Made by a program: the position numbers and the translations under genes
Origin: Spirochaetaceae bacterium
Lineage (GTDB): Bacteria; Spirochaetota; Leptospiria; Leptospirales; Leptonemataceae
Reading direction: 5' to 3'
DNA length: 64,000 nucleotides
NCBI GenBank assembly: GCA_002730875.1
Contig: PCBI01000011.1
Coordinates: forward strand, 1 to 64,000
Notes under the pieces: model-generated
Databases searched by the model: none
Seen by the model: only the letters and a program-made list of their open reading frames with translations
Told to the model about the DNA's origin: nothing
Shown: positions 17,389 through 27,196 of the stretch, piece after piece
How positions within the stretch are numbered: position 1 is the stretch's first letter
Layout: the number at the start of each line of letters is the position of its first letter

Positions 17389-18169
17389 CGTTGGGAGCCT
17401 TTCCATGCCAGCCTGGCTGATCTTCCATGAAGCTAACGCCTTTACCAAGAACTGTATCGAATACAATCATCTGCGGACCGGCATCATAGATAAGACTATC
17501 CTCAAATGCGCTTCTTATGGCCTTGATATCGTGGCCATCCTCTCGGCGGGTTTTCCAGCCAAAGGATGCAAATTTCTTTTCCAGATCGCCCAGGTCCAGC
17601 ACATCCTTGGTATATCCATCGATTTGAATTCCGTTGTTGTCCAGAAAAGCGATCACCGGGGCCCGGTGGTGCACCGCCGCCTGCGCCGCTTCCCAGGTCA
17701 TACCTTCGCCGCATTCGCCGTCGGACATGGCCACATACACTCGATAATTCTTCTTTTGCTGCTTTGCGCCCAGCGCCAGCCCCACAGCGTTAGAGAGTCC
17801 CTGACCCAGAGATCCGCTGGAGTTTTCTACTGCGGGCAGATATCGCGTACTCGGATGGCCCTGAAGGCGCGAACCCAGCTGACGAAATTGCAGCAACTCT
17901 TCCACAGGGAAGTAGCCGGACAACGCCATGGCAGCGTAGCGCACGGCGGATACGTGTCCGTTGGAGATGAGCAGTCGATCCCGACCGTCCCAGTCCGGTT
18001 GTTTGGGTTTATGCTTCAGAATATCAAAGAACAGGACGGCGTAAATGTCGGCCAGTCCCAGAGGTCCTCCGGGGTGACCGCATCCGGCCGCATGCACCAT
18101 ACGAATTACTTCTCGTCGGATCTCATTTGCTTTTTTCTGAATTTCAGCGTCGCTTAATTTTTTGGCCAT
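17336..18169 (-). CDS. transketolase, N-terminal subunit
   Basis: 277 residues, equal to the thiamine-diphosphate-binding N-terminal half of transketolase (split type). Diagnostic motifs are [14 protein letters not shown] near residue 30, [12 protein letters not shown] near 65, the thiamine diphosphate motif SDGECGEG...LDNN near 150-180, and [16 protein letters not shown] near 115. It would need a separate C-terminal subunit, which is not in the window. Downstream is a membrane protein instead of the usual C-terminal half. The start codon is preceded by an array of ACCGAGCA motifs and no clear ribosome-binding site. Confidence 0.93.
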   Translation of the reverse strand: MAKKLSDAEIQKKANEIRREVIRMVHAAGCGHPGGPLGLADIYAVLFFDILKHKPKQPDWDGRDRLLISNGHVSAVRYAAMALSGYFPVEELLQFRQLGSRLQGHPSTRYLPAVENSSGSLGQGLSNAVGLALGAKQQKKNYRVYVAMSDGECGEGMTWEAAQAAVHHRAPVIAFLDNNGIQIDGYTKDVLDLGDLEKKFASFGWKTRREDGHDIKAIRSAFEDSLIYDAGPQMIVFDTVLGKGVSFMEDQPGWHGKAPNDELAEKALAEIASAMAG

Positions 18170-18171
18170 GG

Positions 18172-18231
18172 TTTTGCTCGGTTTGCAAGATTTTGCTCGA
18201 TAATGCTCGGTTCTTCGTTTTGCTCGGTTCT
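18172..18231. repeat. four TGCTCGG-type repeats upstream of transketolase gene
   Basis: The heptamer TGCTCGG (or TGCTCGA) occurs at 18175, 18194, 18204 and 18221, three of the copies within TTTTGCTCG. On the minus strand this reads as clustered CCGAGCA boxes ending 6 bp before the transketolase start. The regular cluster suggests binding by a regulator or slippage-derived repeats. Confidence 0.6.
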
Positions 18232-18271
18232 TTCCGTTTGCTTATTTACGGGACTACTCGTTTCATCGGAT

Positions 18272-18332
18272 GTCTCTAATAGATCTCAAGGTTTACGCTT
18301 TTCTTGGAAAGTCTTTAATAGAACTCAAGGTT
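18272..18332. repeat. 22-nt direct repeat, 39 bp apart
   Basis: 18272-18293 and 18311-18332 are identical at 20 of 22 positions (GTCTCTAATAGATCTCAAGG versus GTCTTTAATAGAACTCAAGG, then TT). They lie in the same 195-bp gap as the TGCTCGG cluster, between the transketolase and DUF420-like genes. Confidence 0.6.
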
Positions 18333-18364
18333 GGCCGTTGTTGGTACAGAAAATGGCGCCGGCA

Positions 18365-18754
18365 TCAACCTCCCGCCTCAAACATGAATAGTCCAGAAAT
18401 ATAAACGATTAGATAGAGCGGAATAAAAGCGTAATGTAGGGCAATGTGAATCTTTCTCTTTCGCATGGCGCCGGTAACAGCCATGGCAATCATGATCAGC
18501 GCAGCCACCACGGCAATCACTCTGTGCGTGAGAACCCAGTGCGGAGCCACCGTGGGCTGAAATCCGGCCGTCACCATATCGCCGCCCGAAAACAGATGCA
18601 CGGCCACGACCAGAAGCACCGCCGTAACCAGGTTGGCCAGCACTCCCAGGGCCATCCAAATACGATGAACGGTAACCTGCTTTCGTTTCCAGTAACCGAT
18701 TGCAAAAAAAAGGACTGACAGGGTCATCCCCGCGTTTACCAGATAATACACCAT
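18365..18754 (-). CDS. DUF420-like small membrane protein
   Basis: 129 residues with four hydrophobic helices. Histidines lie at VHRIW, VAVHLF, PHWVLTHR and ALHYAF, a distribution seen in DUF420/YozB-type proteins, some of which are linked to cytochrome oxidase genes. No oxidase gene is nearby. The start is ambiguous. The ATG used here overlaps the opposite-strand start at 18753 by two bases; an ATG 20 codons upstream (18814) would add a basic segment and overlap the divergent gene further. Function is unknown. Confidence 0.72.
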   Translation of the reverse strand: MVYYLVNAGMTLSVLFFAIGYWKRKQVTVHRIWMALGVLANLVTAVLLVVAVHLFSGGDMVTAGFQPTVAPHWVLTHRVIAVVAALIMIAMAVTGAMRKRKIHIALHYAFIPLYLIVYISGLFMFEAGG

Positions 18755-19847
18755 GACTGTGGCTACCAGTTCCTGCAACCGTGCTTTGAGGAAAACCTTT
18801 TTCTCGGTGACCATTCTTCCGGTCCTTCTCACTGCGTTGGCTTTCGGATGCAAATCCAACGAATACACATCCCTTTCCGACCTGTTGTCCAGGCATCCGG
18901 CCAATCGGCTGGAAAACTGGCAGACTCAGTTTCAACAGAGACAAGGGCAGTGGCCCCAGGACTTTGTTCAGAGCGGAAAGGGGCTCCCTCTGGAATATGC
19001 CCGGGACATGAACTTGATGGACGGATATCCGCCCCCGCGTCCCGCAAGGCTGGCGCCATGGCAACTGGCTGAATATCGTAGCAGCCTGCTTCTGGCCCTG
19101 GAGTCTAAACCAGAGCTCAGGAATTTTCTGACCCGGCGGGTGGCAGGCATCTATCTGGTGGAAGACCTGGGAAGTAGCGGCCTTACCGGGTTCATTTACG
19201 ATTCCGAGGGCGTGGCCCGGGCAGGCTTCATTTTGCTGGATATACACAGGGTGGAGCTCAGGGCCTCGGAGATGATAAACCTGCGGGAAAAAACCCTGAT
19301 CAAGAATGCCGAGGAACTACCGGCAGACTGGGGCTACCGATTACAGTGTAATTATGACTGCGATGCGCCAGGTAGCGCATTGAACCTTTTGCTCTTTCAT
19401 GAATCGGCGCACGTTGCCTCCGAAGTTTACCGACTGCTCCCTTCCCTGCTCGTCTCCCGAAAAGAGTATGAAGCGTCCAGCGCTTCCCTTCCGGAACCCT
19501 GGAATCACTACTGGAGCTCCCCCTGGGAAACCAGACCATTCGGCGAAGTCCGCCCGATCCTTCAATTCTATGGAGACCGGCCGGATAGCACCAGCGATAA
19601 GCACCAGGAGGGGGTACGGGATAGCTTTAAGCAGGGATTTCCGGGAACGTATTCTCTGTTGGATGTATGGGAGCACATGGCTGAGGTCACTGCCTACGGT
19701 ATGTCGGACACGGTCCTGGTATTCAGCGACGGCAAAGGTCATAGCTACTCGATCAGCGTATCGGACAGACCCGACTATGCAGCTTTCCTGCGGGACTTAC
19801 AAAAACGAATGGGAGAAGATTCGGGAATTGGTGAAGTAAAGCCGTAG
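18753..19847 (+). CDS. putative lipoprotein with HExxH metalloprotease-like motif
   Basis: 364 residues. The signal region ends in lipobox ALAFGC (Cys near 33). A TTG at 18786 would give a more classical signal (MRKTFFSV...) and may be the true start. The mature domain contains LLLFHESAHVASEV (about 216-220), an HExxH zinc-binding helix. A downstream acidic helix (DVWEHMAEVTAYG) could give the third ligand, as in gluzincin-like folds. Both points are inferences. The family is not one I can name. Its start overlaps head to head with the DUF420-like gene. Confidence 0.75.
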   Translation: MTVATSSCNRALRKTFFSVTILPVLLTALAFGCKSNEYTSLSDLLSRHPANRLENWQTQFQQRQGQWPQDFVQSGKGLPLEYARDMNLMDGYPPPRPARLAPWQLAEYRSSLLLALESKPELRNFLTRRVAGIYLVEDLGSSGLTGFIYDSEGVARAGFILLDIHRVELRASEMINLREKTLIKNAEELPADWGYRLQCNYDCDAPGSALNLLLFHESAHVASEVYRLLPSLLVSRKEYEASSASLPEPWNHYWSSPWETRPFGEVRPILQFYGDRPDSTSDKHQEGVRDSFKQGFPGTYSLLDVWEHMAEVTAYGMSDTVLVFSDGKGHSYSISVSDRPDYAAFLRDLQKRMGEDSGIGEVKP

Positions 19848-19985
19848 AGCGAAAGTCCCCGTAGGCTGGCCTGCTCGGCCTCTGAGCGTCCATCCTGGAA
19901 ATGGATCTCTAGAGCATTGCAGAATGTATGATCGGCGCCAGGTCGCCCGCAGGCAAACACAGCGACACCGGACGACGCCTCTTGT

Positions 19986-21011
19986 CTATACCTCTTCTTC
20001 GCTTCGTGTGGAGCCCAGTAATTCGTCCGGAATGTCTTCCAGGGTTTCGCCTATCTGAACGCTGAGACGGTTGCCAATTCGACCGGGAACGCATTTAAAT
20101 TTCTTTCGATCGCCGATCTTGATGGTCATGTCGGAGCTGATGTGCGTATTTCCCAGCTTTACGGCATCACCCACTTTGAGGCTCACAATATCCTGCAACG
20201 GAAGTTCAATCTCACCTACTTCGCATTTTAGCGGAATCTCTACCTGGTCCAACCGCTCCTGGATGATGGAGCGGTTTTCGTCGGTGTCGCCTTTTCGAAT
20301 GGAGGAATACCAGTACTGAGCGGAAAGCTTGGAAATGATGGGCTCGATGGTGATGTAAGGAATACAGAGGTTGGTCATACCTTCCACATCCCCTACCTTG
20401 GTTTCCAGAGTAATCAATACCACCATGTCATTGGGAGGCACAATCTGAGCAAACTGCGGATTGGTTTCGATGGTACCCAGTCGGGGTCGCAAGTCCAGCA
20501 CGGTGGACCAGGCTTCCCGCAGGTTACCCAGGATTCGCACGATGATGCCTTCCATTACGGAAAGCTCGATATCGGAAAGCTCGCGCTGAATCTTTGTAGG
20601 TTCCCCGGGCCCCCCAAAGAGACGATCGATGATCGTAAACGTAATGCTGGGATCGATTTCCAGCACCGCCGATCCCCGCAGCGGATCCATGTTGATAACA
20701 GCCAGCGTGGTGGGGTTGGGAATAGAACGAATGAATTCTTCGTAGGTAAGCTGATCCACCGAACCAACGTGCACGCCCACCAGAGCGCGCAACTGCGCCG
20801 AAAGAGCGGTGGTGGTGAGTCGAGCGAACGTCTCGTGCATCATCTGCAGCGTTCGAATCTGGTCCTTGGAGAATTTATCCGGACGACGGAAATCGTAGAT
20901 CTTTACTTTCTTCTGTTCGCCGGCCGGGGAGTATTCCTCGGGATCCACCTCGCCCGATGAGATGGCCGATAGCAGGGCATCGATTTCGTCTTGTGATAAT
21001 ATTTCTGTCAT
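19986..21011 (-). CDS. fliM: flagellar motor switch protein FliM
   Basis: C-ring protein of 341 residues that binds phosphorylated CheY and controls motor direction. The N-terminal CheY-binding peptide is intact (LSQDEIDALLSAISSG). The CheC-like middle domain follows from about 50, and a SpoA/FliN-like domain at the C-terminus from about 255 (LPLQDIVSLKVGDAVKLG). Its start overlaps the stop of the upstream gene as ATGA, so the two are translationally coupled. Confidence 0.97.
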   Translation of the reverse strand: MTEILSQDEIDALLSAISSGEVDPEEYSPAGEQKKVKIYDFRRPDKFSKDQIRTLQMMHETFARLTTTALSAQLRALVGVHVGSVDQLTYEEFIRSIPNPTTLAVINMDPLRGSAVLEIDPSITFTIIDRLFGGPGEPTKIQRELSDIELSVMEGIIVRILGNLREAWSTVLDLRPRLGTIETNPQFAQIVPPNDMVVLITLETKVGDVEGMTNLCIPYITIEPIISKLSAQYWYSSIRKGDTDENRSIIQERLDQVEIPLKCEVGEIELPLQDIVSLKVGDAVKLGNTHISSDMTIKIGDRKKFKCVPGRIGNRLSVQIGETLEDIPDELLGSTRSEEEV

Positions 21012-21970
21012 AATACCCTTGCCACCACGTGTATGATCTTCCAGAACCCTTCCCGCTCGGCGCGCTCCAGGGTATAGGTGTATTCGTAAGCCACTCTGTA
21101 ACCCGCCGACATGCGCAACGCTTCCACCGTTACCTCGGCCCGGTCCGCTACATCGGTCCGCCGGGTGCCGGTGATTCGAAACCGTCGCAAACGATCCGTG
21201 GGATCCGCCGTTAGATACCGGGAGAATTCCTGGAGTATCTGATGGCGATCCGGAGCGTTGGCGCTGGCATATCGACCGGAAAATCGGTCATAAGAGGTAA
21301 TGTAGCGCGGTAAATCCAGATATTTCAAATAGTTTTTCCAGTTTCTTCGCATTTCTGCAGAAAGGAAAAGATAGACCGTTTCTTCTGGCGAAAGGCCTGC
21401 CTCCTCGGCTTCCAGTTCCGGTCGCTGAAACAGATACTGGCTTTTTCGCTCTTTGATCTGGAGTTCCACCGAGTCCCGGGAACGCAGGAATACATTGTGT
21501 CGTGCATCCGGAAAGAAATAGCCCGTAATCCGGTAGGTTTCCCCGGGACGGAAATCAAAATGCTTGCTCAGATCGATGGTCTTTTCGAAGGATTCGCCGG
21601 GTTGCAGGATAATCTCGCGCACATTCTGGCCGGACAGATTCACGACGGCCTTTCTTTCCTTATCCATGGCGGAGTTGTGATCCCTTCTTGCCGGTTGAAG
21701 CTCGTAGCCCGCAGAATCCAGCACTTCGAACTGGTAGGTCTTTTCCGCAGGCTCAAAGGGATAGATACGAATGGTGCGATATCCCGAGTTAGTGATCTGG
21801 AATTTCAAAACAATGGGCTTTCCGGCCTCGAATCGGTACTGATCCAGATGAAGATCAACCGTAGTATATCGCTTAACCGTATTGATGGATTCGTCGCCCC
21901 GTGCATTGGTGGTGCGCTCGGCCAGAAGCGCTTCCGAAGCAAAAAACAATCCCAGAAGAATGACGACCAT
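21008..21970 (-). CDS. secreted protein of unknown function, coupled to fliM
   Basis: 320 residues from the ATG that begins a signal peptide (MVVILLGLFFASEALLA). The mature protein has a beta-rich N-terminal domain about 150 residues long (VDLHLDQYRFEAGKPIVLKFQITNSG), resembling an immunoglobulin-like intracellular proteinase inhibitor (BsuPI) fold. A C-terminal domain (about 210-320) ends in YTLERAEREGFWKI, like NTF2-type accessory folds. The frame is open to 22264, but that extension is encoded by repeats and is not convincing. The ATGA overlap with fliM hints at a motility or periplasmic role. Confidence 0.75.
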   Translation of the reverse strand: MVVILLGLFFASEALLAERTTNARGDESINTVKRYTTVDLHLDQYRFEAGKPIVLKFQITNSGYRTIRIYPFEPAEKTYQFEVLDSAGYELQPARRDHNSAMDKERKAVVNLSGQNVREIILQPGESFEKTIDLSKHFDFRPGETYRITGYFFPDARHNVFLRSRDSVELQIKERKSQYLFQRPELEAEEAGLSPEETVYLFLSAEMRRNWKNYLKYLDLPRYITSYDRFSGRYASANAPDRHQILQEFSRYLTADPTDRLRRFRITGTRRTDVADRAEVTVEALRMSAGYRVAYEYTYTLERAEREGFWKIIHVVARVL

Positions 21971-21997
21971 TGCTGCCTGAGCATTGGTTGCGGTGGA

Positions 21998-22074
21998 CAG
22001 CCGTTGAATCGGCACAGTCGTCGCAGAGGTCAGCCGTTGAATCGGCACAGAAGCCAGCCGCTGTCTCGGCGCGG
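21998..22074. repeat. 20-bp direct repeats upstream of the fliM-coupled gene
   Basis: 21998-22017 and 22031-22050 are identical (CAGCCGTTGAATCGGCACAG). A degenerate third copy at 22055-22074 keeps CAGCCG and CGGC. They lie 30-100 bp upstream of the chosen start, which argues that this stretch is regulatory and not coding. The remaining gap to miaB (to 22497) shows nothing recognisable. Confidence 0.65.
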
Positions 22075-22497
22075 AAACCGCCGTCCGGGCTGCCGTCCAG
22101 GCACTCCTAAGAATGTGTGCGAAGGCGACGCCTCCCCGGGTAGCCCCCTTGCCCCTGTTTGGACTACTTAGCGGGTCAGAGCCCCGAAAATGGAATCTAT
22201 CTGATCTACGAGGTAACATAATCCGTACCGATAGTGACAATATCGGACATATTCCGGGAAACAAAAACGGTTTTCAGGCTGCTATTGGTCTTTGCGGCGA
22301 CGCAATGCCAACCGGAGCGGCCCCACAGCGGTCACAGAATCAAGAGAACCTTTAATTGAGACGAGCTGGAACGGTGGGAGGTTTCCCTAAACGCAGGCTC
22401 ACAGAGCACCGGCTGGACCCGGATGGAACCTCCGGGTGGCCAAATTCCGATTCCCGAGTGTGGCTCAATATGGGCGGTGCAAAGTCAGAGACGAGGG

Positions 22498-23919
22498 CTA
22501 CACGGCAGCCGGTTCCGAGGCATTATCCCGGACTTTGCCGCCCGTACGCGACGAAGCAGAACTCCAGTCAGCCTTTCCCTTGAGAGTGGCCTGGGTGCAA
22601 GATTCTATTTCCACATCGACGAGTGTGCCGCGATAAGCATCCAGATCAGTAAGGGACGCTCCCTCCGGGGCAGAAAAAACTACAACCTTGCCGGAATCGG
22701 TGCGGCCCATCCAATCGGAACTGGAGCGCTTGCTTGTACCTTCCACTAGCACCTTATGGCTTCGCCCCACTTCCCGCTTGTTCTTTTCGGCGCCCAGAGT
22801 TGTCTGAAGCGAAATGAGCCGACCCAGTCGGTCCAGCTTGTCATCTTCGGAAACGTCGTCCGCGTATTTTTTCCGGGCCAGGGTGTGCTCCCGTTCCGAA
22901 TACTTGAACATGTAAGCCATATCGAATTCGCAGGCCCGCACTAATTCCAGAGTTTCCTGGAACTGCTCTTCCGTTTCTCCAGGGAAGCCTACGATAATGT
23001 CGGTAGTGAGTCCGACATCCGGCATTAGAGTTCGGATCTGCTTCACGAGATTCAGAAAGGTTTCCTTACTGTAGTCCCGGTTCATGCGGTTCAGCACTTC
23101 GCTGGAGCCGGCCTGGAGCGGCAGATGGATATGATTGCAGAACCGTGGCTCCGATGCCATGAGCTCCAGAAGATGCAATGGAAAGTCATGGGGATGGGGA
23201 CTGGTGAAGCGAATTCGTTTGATATCGGTTTCGTTCAGGATTCTACGCACCAGCCCGGCAAAATCCAGGCCATCGTCCATCTTGTAGGAATTCACATTCT
23301 GGCCCAGGAGAGTCACTTCGGCCACGTTTCGGTTCTGGATTAGATTCTGGATTTCCTGAACGATGCTGTCTGGATTTCGGCTGCGCTCCCGCCCCCGGGT
23401 GAATGGCACGACGCAGAAGCTGCAGAAATTATCGCATCCTCGCATGATGGTAACAAACGCCAGGCATCCGGAAACAACCTCCGGCTCAATCTCTTCGTAG
23501 GTTTCGCTGGAAGACAATCGCGCAAGTGTTGCCCCGCCATTTCCGGTACGGATTCCTTCCACAAGTTCTGGCAGATCCCGGTAGTTGTCCGGCCCCAGAA
23601 CCAGATCCACCGGCAGGCCCATACCGTGTAGATCCTCGCCCAGGTTTTGGGCCATGCAGCCCAGAACTCCGATAACCAGGCCCGGATTCTTTCTCTTTAA
23701 ATGGTTCAACGATTGAAGGCGGCCATACACCCTTTCATGAGCCTTTTCCCGCACCGCGCAGGTATTTAGCAGAATAACATCGGCTTCCTTTTCATCCACG
23801 ACCACGCTATAGCCGCGATCCCCGAAGAGACGCCGGACAATGCCCGAGTCATATTCGTTCATCTGACAGCCGTAGGTCTCAACAAAGAGACGATTGGTTT
23901 TTTCAGGGGCTTCGTTCAT
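22498..23919 (-). CDS. miaB: tRNA-2-methylthio-N6-dimethylallyladenosine synthase MiaB
   Basis: Radical-SAM methylthiotransferase that adds a methylthio group to i6A37 of tRNA. The N-terminal UPF0004 domain carries three cluster cysteines ([21 protein letters not shown]). The radical-SAM motif is [18 protein letters not shown] (about 155-170), and a C-terminal TRAM domain starts near 380. The start MNEAPEK (473 residues) fits the family better than the ATG seven codons upstream. MiaA, which makes its substrate, is encoded at 55.5-56.4 kb in the same window. Confidence 0.97.
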   Translation of the reverse strand: MNEAPEKTNRLFVETYGCQMNEYDSGIVRRLFGDRGYSVVVDEKEADVILLNTCAVREKAHERVYGRLQSLNHLKRKNPGLVIGVLGCMAQNLGEDLHGMGLPVDLVLGPDNYRDLPELVEGIRTGNGGATLARLSSSETYEEIEPEVVSGCLAFVTIMRGCDNFCSFCVVPFTRGRERSRNPDSIVQEIQNLIQNRNVAEVTLLGQNVNSYKMDDGLDFAGLVRRILNETDIKRIRFTSPHPHDFPLHLLELMASEPRFCNHIHLPLQAGSSEVLNRMNRDYSKETFLNLVKQIRTLMPDVGLTTDIIVGFPGETEEQFQETLELVRACEFDMAYMFKYSEREHTLARKKYADDVSEDDKLDRLGRLISLQTTLGAEKNKREVGRSHKVLVEGTSKRSSSDWMGRTDSGKVVVFSAPEGASLTDLDAYRGTLVDVEIESCTQATLKGKADWSSASSRTGGKVRDNASEPAAV

Positions 23920-24038
23920 AGTTCGGTTACCAGCTTGCACAGGGCTTCAAATCGAGCCTCAGGTATCAGCCTCTCCTGCCAGGCTCAAATCTCTGAGAAT
24001 CACGTCCAGTGGAGAAATCGTCACTCGGCCCCTTTCTC

Positions 24039-24070
24039 CCCGGGGGCTGATCTAAAAGAAAAGCCCCGGG
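24039..24070. repeat. GC-rich hairpin between miaB and the Cys-cluster gene
   Basis: CCCGGGG (one bulged G) CT pairs with AGCCCCGGG around a 13-nt loop. It lies in the 337-bp gap 23920-24256, which otherwise holds no gene I can support. No T-run follows on either strand. Confidence 0.4.
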
Positions 24071-24256
24071 CAATGGATCGACAAGTTTCCAGGGCCGTTT
24101 CCCTGGAATCGTCTTCACGGCCCGGGTTCAAACTGTGACTACATTACTCCTCTCTGCACAGGCAGCCTGCAGAATAATGTGAAAAAAGTAGCCGGATTCA
24201 GCATCCATCCTGTTCCTGATAGACGAGGTCCTTTACCTCAAATCTCCTGACAGCGT

Positions 24257-24934
24257 ATGACCATGACTGAAAAGAAGAAGCGGATCCGCATCGATAGAAA
24301 CCTGGCCGAAGAGGAAATCCAATTCTACTATAGTCTGCTCGACGAAAGCATCACCGACTATGATTGTGGGGACCTGTGCAAAGATGCCAATGGCGGCGTT
24401 CCGTACTGCTGTCAGTCCCAGCATGCAGTGCCGTTGCTCTACAAGAATGAGTACAAATACCTCCGGAGCGTTGGTGATTTATGGCATGAATGGCGGCCTA
24501 TGGATGCCGAGGACAGGAAGCTGAAAGAGACTGAAGGCGAGGACCAGATCTTCTGCGAATGTAAAGGAGTGGAGCATTGCATCCGCGACCAACGAAGCAT
24601 CAGCTGCCGTACATTTCCCCTGGAACCTTACCTGGATCGGCGGGGCGTACTCGTAGGGCTTACCTTCATTCGGGACTTCACCGATAAGGACCCGGACACC
24701 GGCCGAATTAAATGTCCGCTTTCCAGAAAGAAACAGGATGTGCGACAGGATTTCATCGACTCCCACTTTATCTTCTGGGAAAAGCTAATGCTAAGAAAGG
24801 AAGACGAATACGAGACCTATCTGGAAACGTCAAAGTCTCTTCGAAGGGAGAAGGCGCGCACCGGCCGACGGTTCGAAATTCTATTTCCCAGTCACTTGAA
24901 AGACTCAAAGACGGCAAAAAAGTATATCTACTGA
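24257..24934 (+). CDS. YkgJ/UPF0153-like cysteine-cluster protein
   Basis: 225 residues, soluble. Cysteines are grouped as CGDLC (about 37-41), CC (about 51-52), CEC with a later C (about 98-107), then SCRTFPLEPYLDRRG and CPLS. The combination of a paired CC with SCRxFPL resembles YkgJ-type proteins thought to bind zinc or an iron-sulfur centre. The C-terminal third is basic and helical. The gene stands alone between divergent and convergent neighbours. Function is not known. Confidence 0.75.
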   Translation: MTMTEKKKRIRIDRNLAEEEIQFYYSLLDESITDYDCGDLCKDANGGVPYCCQSQHAVPLLYKNEYKYLRSVGDLWHEWRPMDAEDRKLKETEGEDQIFCECKGVEHCIRDQRSISCRTFPLEPYLDRRGVLVGLTFIRDFTDKDPDTGRIKCPLSRKKQDVRQDFIDSHFIFWEKLMLRKEDEYETYLETSKSLRREKARTGRRFEILFPSHLKDSKTAKKYIY

Positions 24935-25042
24935 TAAGTTGCCCGGATCAGCCCGGGAGCGCCATCGCGGGGTGCTTCCCAAACGTCAGCGTTCCTCAGA
25001 CCCGGTGCGCCCGAAAGATCTGGCCCCCGCGAGATCGAAGAA

Positions 25043-26023
25043 TCAGGCCCCGGCCAGCACCGGATTGGTTTGCTTGATCTGGTCCAGGATTTGATGCGCA
25101 ATCTGTAGAGTTCTTACATCGCTTTCTCCGGCCACAATGGGCTCGCTTTCGCCGCGGATGCAGGACAGGAAGTGCAAATGCTCCTGACGCAATGGGTTAT
25201 CCTTGTGTACAAAGATCTTCTCTACGAAGGATTCCTGGCGGTATTTCAGTTCTTCCCGGGTCATCAGATAGGCGCTCTGAGCCCTACGGTGAATATCAAT
25301 ATCCTGCGTGGTGAAATCCAGCAGGATGTAGGCCTTCTCCTGGGTGATTGTCAGTGTTCGCACCTTGTTCTGCGTGGCCCGGCTGGCAATCAAAGAGGCA
25401 ACACATCCTCCCGGAAATTGCAGGGTGGCCGCAGCCACGTCTTCATGATCGCTGAAGGCCGGAGTTCCGGATGAATGCACGGCAATGGGATCTTCGTCTA
25501 CAAGGTTGAGAATGATGTCCAGGTCATGGATCATCAGGTCGAGAACTACGCCCACATCGGAAATACGCGGGCTAAACGGCGCCAGCCGGCGGGATTCAAT
25601 CAAGAAAGGATTATCTACTACTTTTTTGAGTTCAAGAACGGCTCCGTTAAAGCGTTCTACGTGCCCCACCTGCATCATCAGGTTCTTGGAGGCGGCCAGG
25701 CTAACCAGTTCCCGGGCCTGCTCCACGGTTTCGGTAATGGGCTTCTCTACCAGAACATGACGTCCTTTCTCCAGAGCCTTTTTTGCCACTTCGTAGTGAA
25801 ATGCTGTGGGAACGGCTATGACCACCGCATCCGAGTGATCGATGAGATCGTCGTAGGTATCGAAGGTGCTTACCTGGAATCGACCGCCAATTTCCTCTCT
25901 TCTTGCCGGGTCAGCATCAAAAATGCCTGCCAGTTCATACTGATTGATACCAGCAGCCACATTGACATGATACTGGCCCATGTGGCCTACACCGATGATT
26001 CCTACGCGGATCTTTCCAGACAT
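25043..26023 (-). CDS. Gfo/Idh/MocA-family oxidoreductase
   Basis: NAD(P)-dependent dehydrogenase-like protein of 326 residues. The N-terminal Rossmann motif is GIIGVGHMGQYH (about 8-19). The catalytic-region EKP (VLVEKPITET) is near 93, and the second-domain motif VGHVERFNGA is near 118. Proteins with this VGHxERFN pattern include sugar-nucleotide (UDP-N-acetylglucosamine-type) dehydrogenases linked to lipid A or glycan synthesis in spirochetes, so an envelope sugar role is plausible. It begins 30 bp after dnaJ and may be read from the heat-shock operon. Confidence 0.9.
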   Translation of the reverse strand: MSGKIRVGIIGVGHMGQYHVNVAAGINQYELAGIFDADPARREEIGGRFQVSTFDTYDDLIDHSDAVVIAVPTAFHYEVAKKALEKGRHVLVEKPITETVEQARELVSLAASKNLMMQVGHVERFNGAVLELKKVVDNPFLIESRRLAPFSPRISDVGVVLDLMIHDLDIILNLVDEDPIAVHSSGTPAFSDHEDVAAATLQFPGGCVASLIASRATQNKVRTLTITQEKAYILLDFTTQDIDIHRRAQSAYLMTREELKYRQESFVEKIFVHKDNPLRQEHLHFLSCIRGESEPIVAGESDVRTLQIAHQILDQIKQTNPVLAGA

Positions 26024-26053
26024 AACCCCAGGCTGGCCGTGCAGCAGGGGGGA

Positions 26054-27196
26054 TCAATGAAAACTTGCTTTGATCTTTGAAAAAATGGAGTCATTTTCGC
26101 CACTGGCGGCCAGCTCCTTATCCAGTTCCTGCACCAGCTCCCTGGCTTTTTTGCTGAGCTTCTTCGGAGTCTTCACCTGGATGACAACGTGCTGATCCCC
26201 TTTTCCGTAGCCGCCCATGTAGGGCATACCTTTACCTTTGAGTCGGAAGATCTGTCCGCTTTCCGTACCGGCAGGGATCTTCATTTTTACCTTTTTGTCC
26301 TCAATCGTAGGGACCTCGATTTCGCCGCCCAGGATGGCTGTGCTCACCGGCAGGTTGGCCCGGATCACCAGATCATTTCCCTCGCGCTCAAACAGATCGT
26401 GTTTCTTGATGTGGGTCACCACGTAGAGATCACCGGCAGGGCCGCCATTGGGTCCCGCTTCTCCTTCGCCGGATACTTTGAGCCGGCTTCCGGTCTCCAC
26501 GCCGGCAGGGATCTTGATGTGTAGAGTTCTTCTCTTTTCGGTGACACCACTGCCATTGCAGGTACCACAGGGATCCTTGATCATCTTGCCGCTGCCGCTA
26601 CATTGAGGACAGCTTGTGGTTACGCTGAAGAAACCCTGGGTGCGTCGCACCTGTCCGCTTCCCTGGCACAGAGAACACATGGACGGACGAGTGCCTTCCC
26701 GAGCGCCCGAGCCGCCGCATTTTTCGCAGCTTTCCAGACGCGGAATCTCCACCTTGATCTCTTTTCCGGTGGAGGCCTCTTCCAGACTGATTTCTACGTT
26801 GTATCGAAGATCGTTTCCTCTGCGCAATCCGCCCCGGCCCCGGTAGCCAGCGCCCTGAAAACCCGCGCCGCCGCCAAAAAACTCCGAGAAGATGTCGCCA
26901 ATGTCGCCAAAGATATCGGAGAAATCTGTGTATGCTTTGTAGCCAAAGCCTCCCGGCCCTCCGGCGCCGGCCCCTACTCCGGCTTTACCAAATCGATCAT
27001 ACGCGGCTCGCTTTTCCTCATCGGAAAGCACTTCATAGGCCTCGGTGGCTTCTTTGAATTTCTCTTCGGCTTCAGGATTTCCCCGGTTCTTGTCCGGGTG
27101 AAACTGTACGGCCATCTTGCGGTAGGCCTTTTTGATTTCTTCCTGCGAGGCCCCTCTTTCGATACCCAGGATTTCGTAGTAATCTCTGTCTGACAT
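26054..27196 (-). CDS. dnaJ: chaperone protein DnaJ
   Basis: Type I Hsp40 of 380 residues that stimulates DnaK and presents substrates. It has a J domain with HPDKN (about 33-37), a Gly/Phe-rich linker (about 70-125), four CxxCxGxG-type zinc repeats ([32 protein letters not shown] at about 160-215), and a C-terminal client-binding domain. It follows dnaK after a 298-bp gap with a terminator-like hairpin, so its expression may be reduced relative to dnaK. Confidence 0.98.
   Translation of the reverse strand: MSDRDYYEILGIERGASQEEIKKAYRKMAVQFHPDKNRGNPEAEEKFKEATEAYEVLSDEEKRAAYDRFGKAGVGAGAGGPGGFGYKAYTDFSDIFGDIGDIFSEFFGGGAGFQGAGYRGRGGLRRGNDLRYNVEISLEEASTGKEIKVEIPRLESCEKCGGSGAREGTRPSMCSLCQGSGQVRRTQGFFSVTTSCPQCSGSGKMIKDPCGTCNGSGVTEKRRTLHIKIPAGVETGSRLKVSGEGEAGPNGGPAGDLYVVTHIKKHDLFEREGNDLVIRANLPVSTAILGGEIEVPTIEDKKVKMKIPAGTESGQIFRLKGKGMPYMGGYGKGDQHVVIQVKTPKKLSKKARELVQELDKELAASGENDSIFSKIKASFH

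Noticed and set aside
22113..22583. Plus-strand frames in the gap before miaB
   Set aside because: Short, Arg/Pro/Gly-rich, no start signals; overlap repeat-derived sequence.
23935..24138. Plus-strand frame in the miaB upstream gap
   Set aside because: Covers a GC-rich hairpin and has no start signal or similarity.
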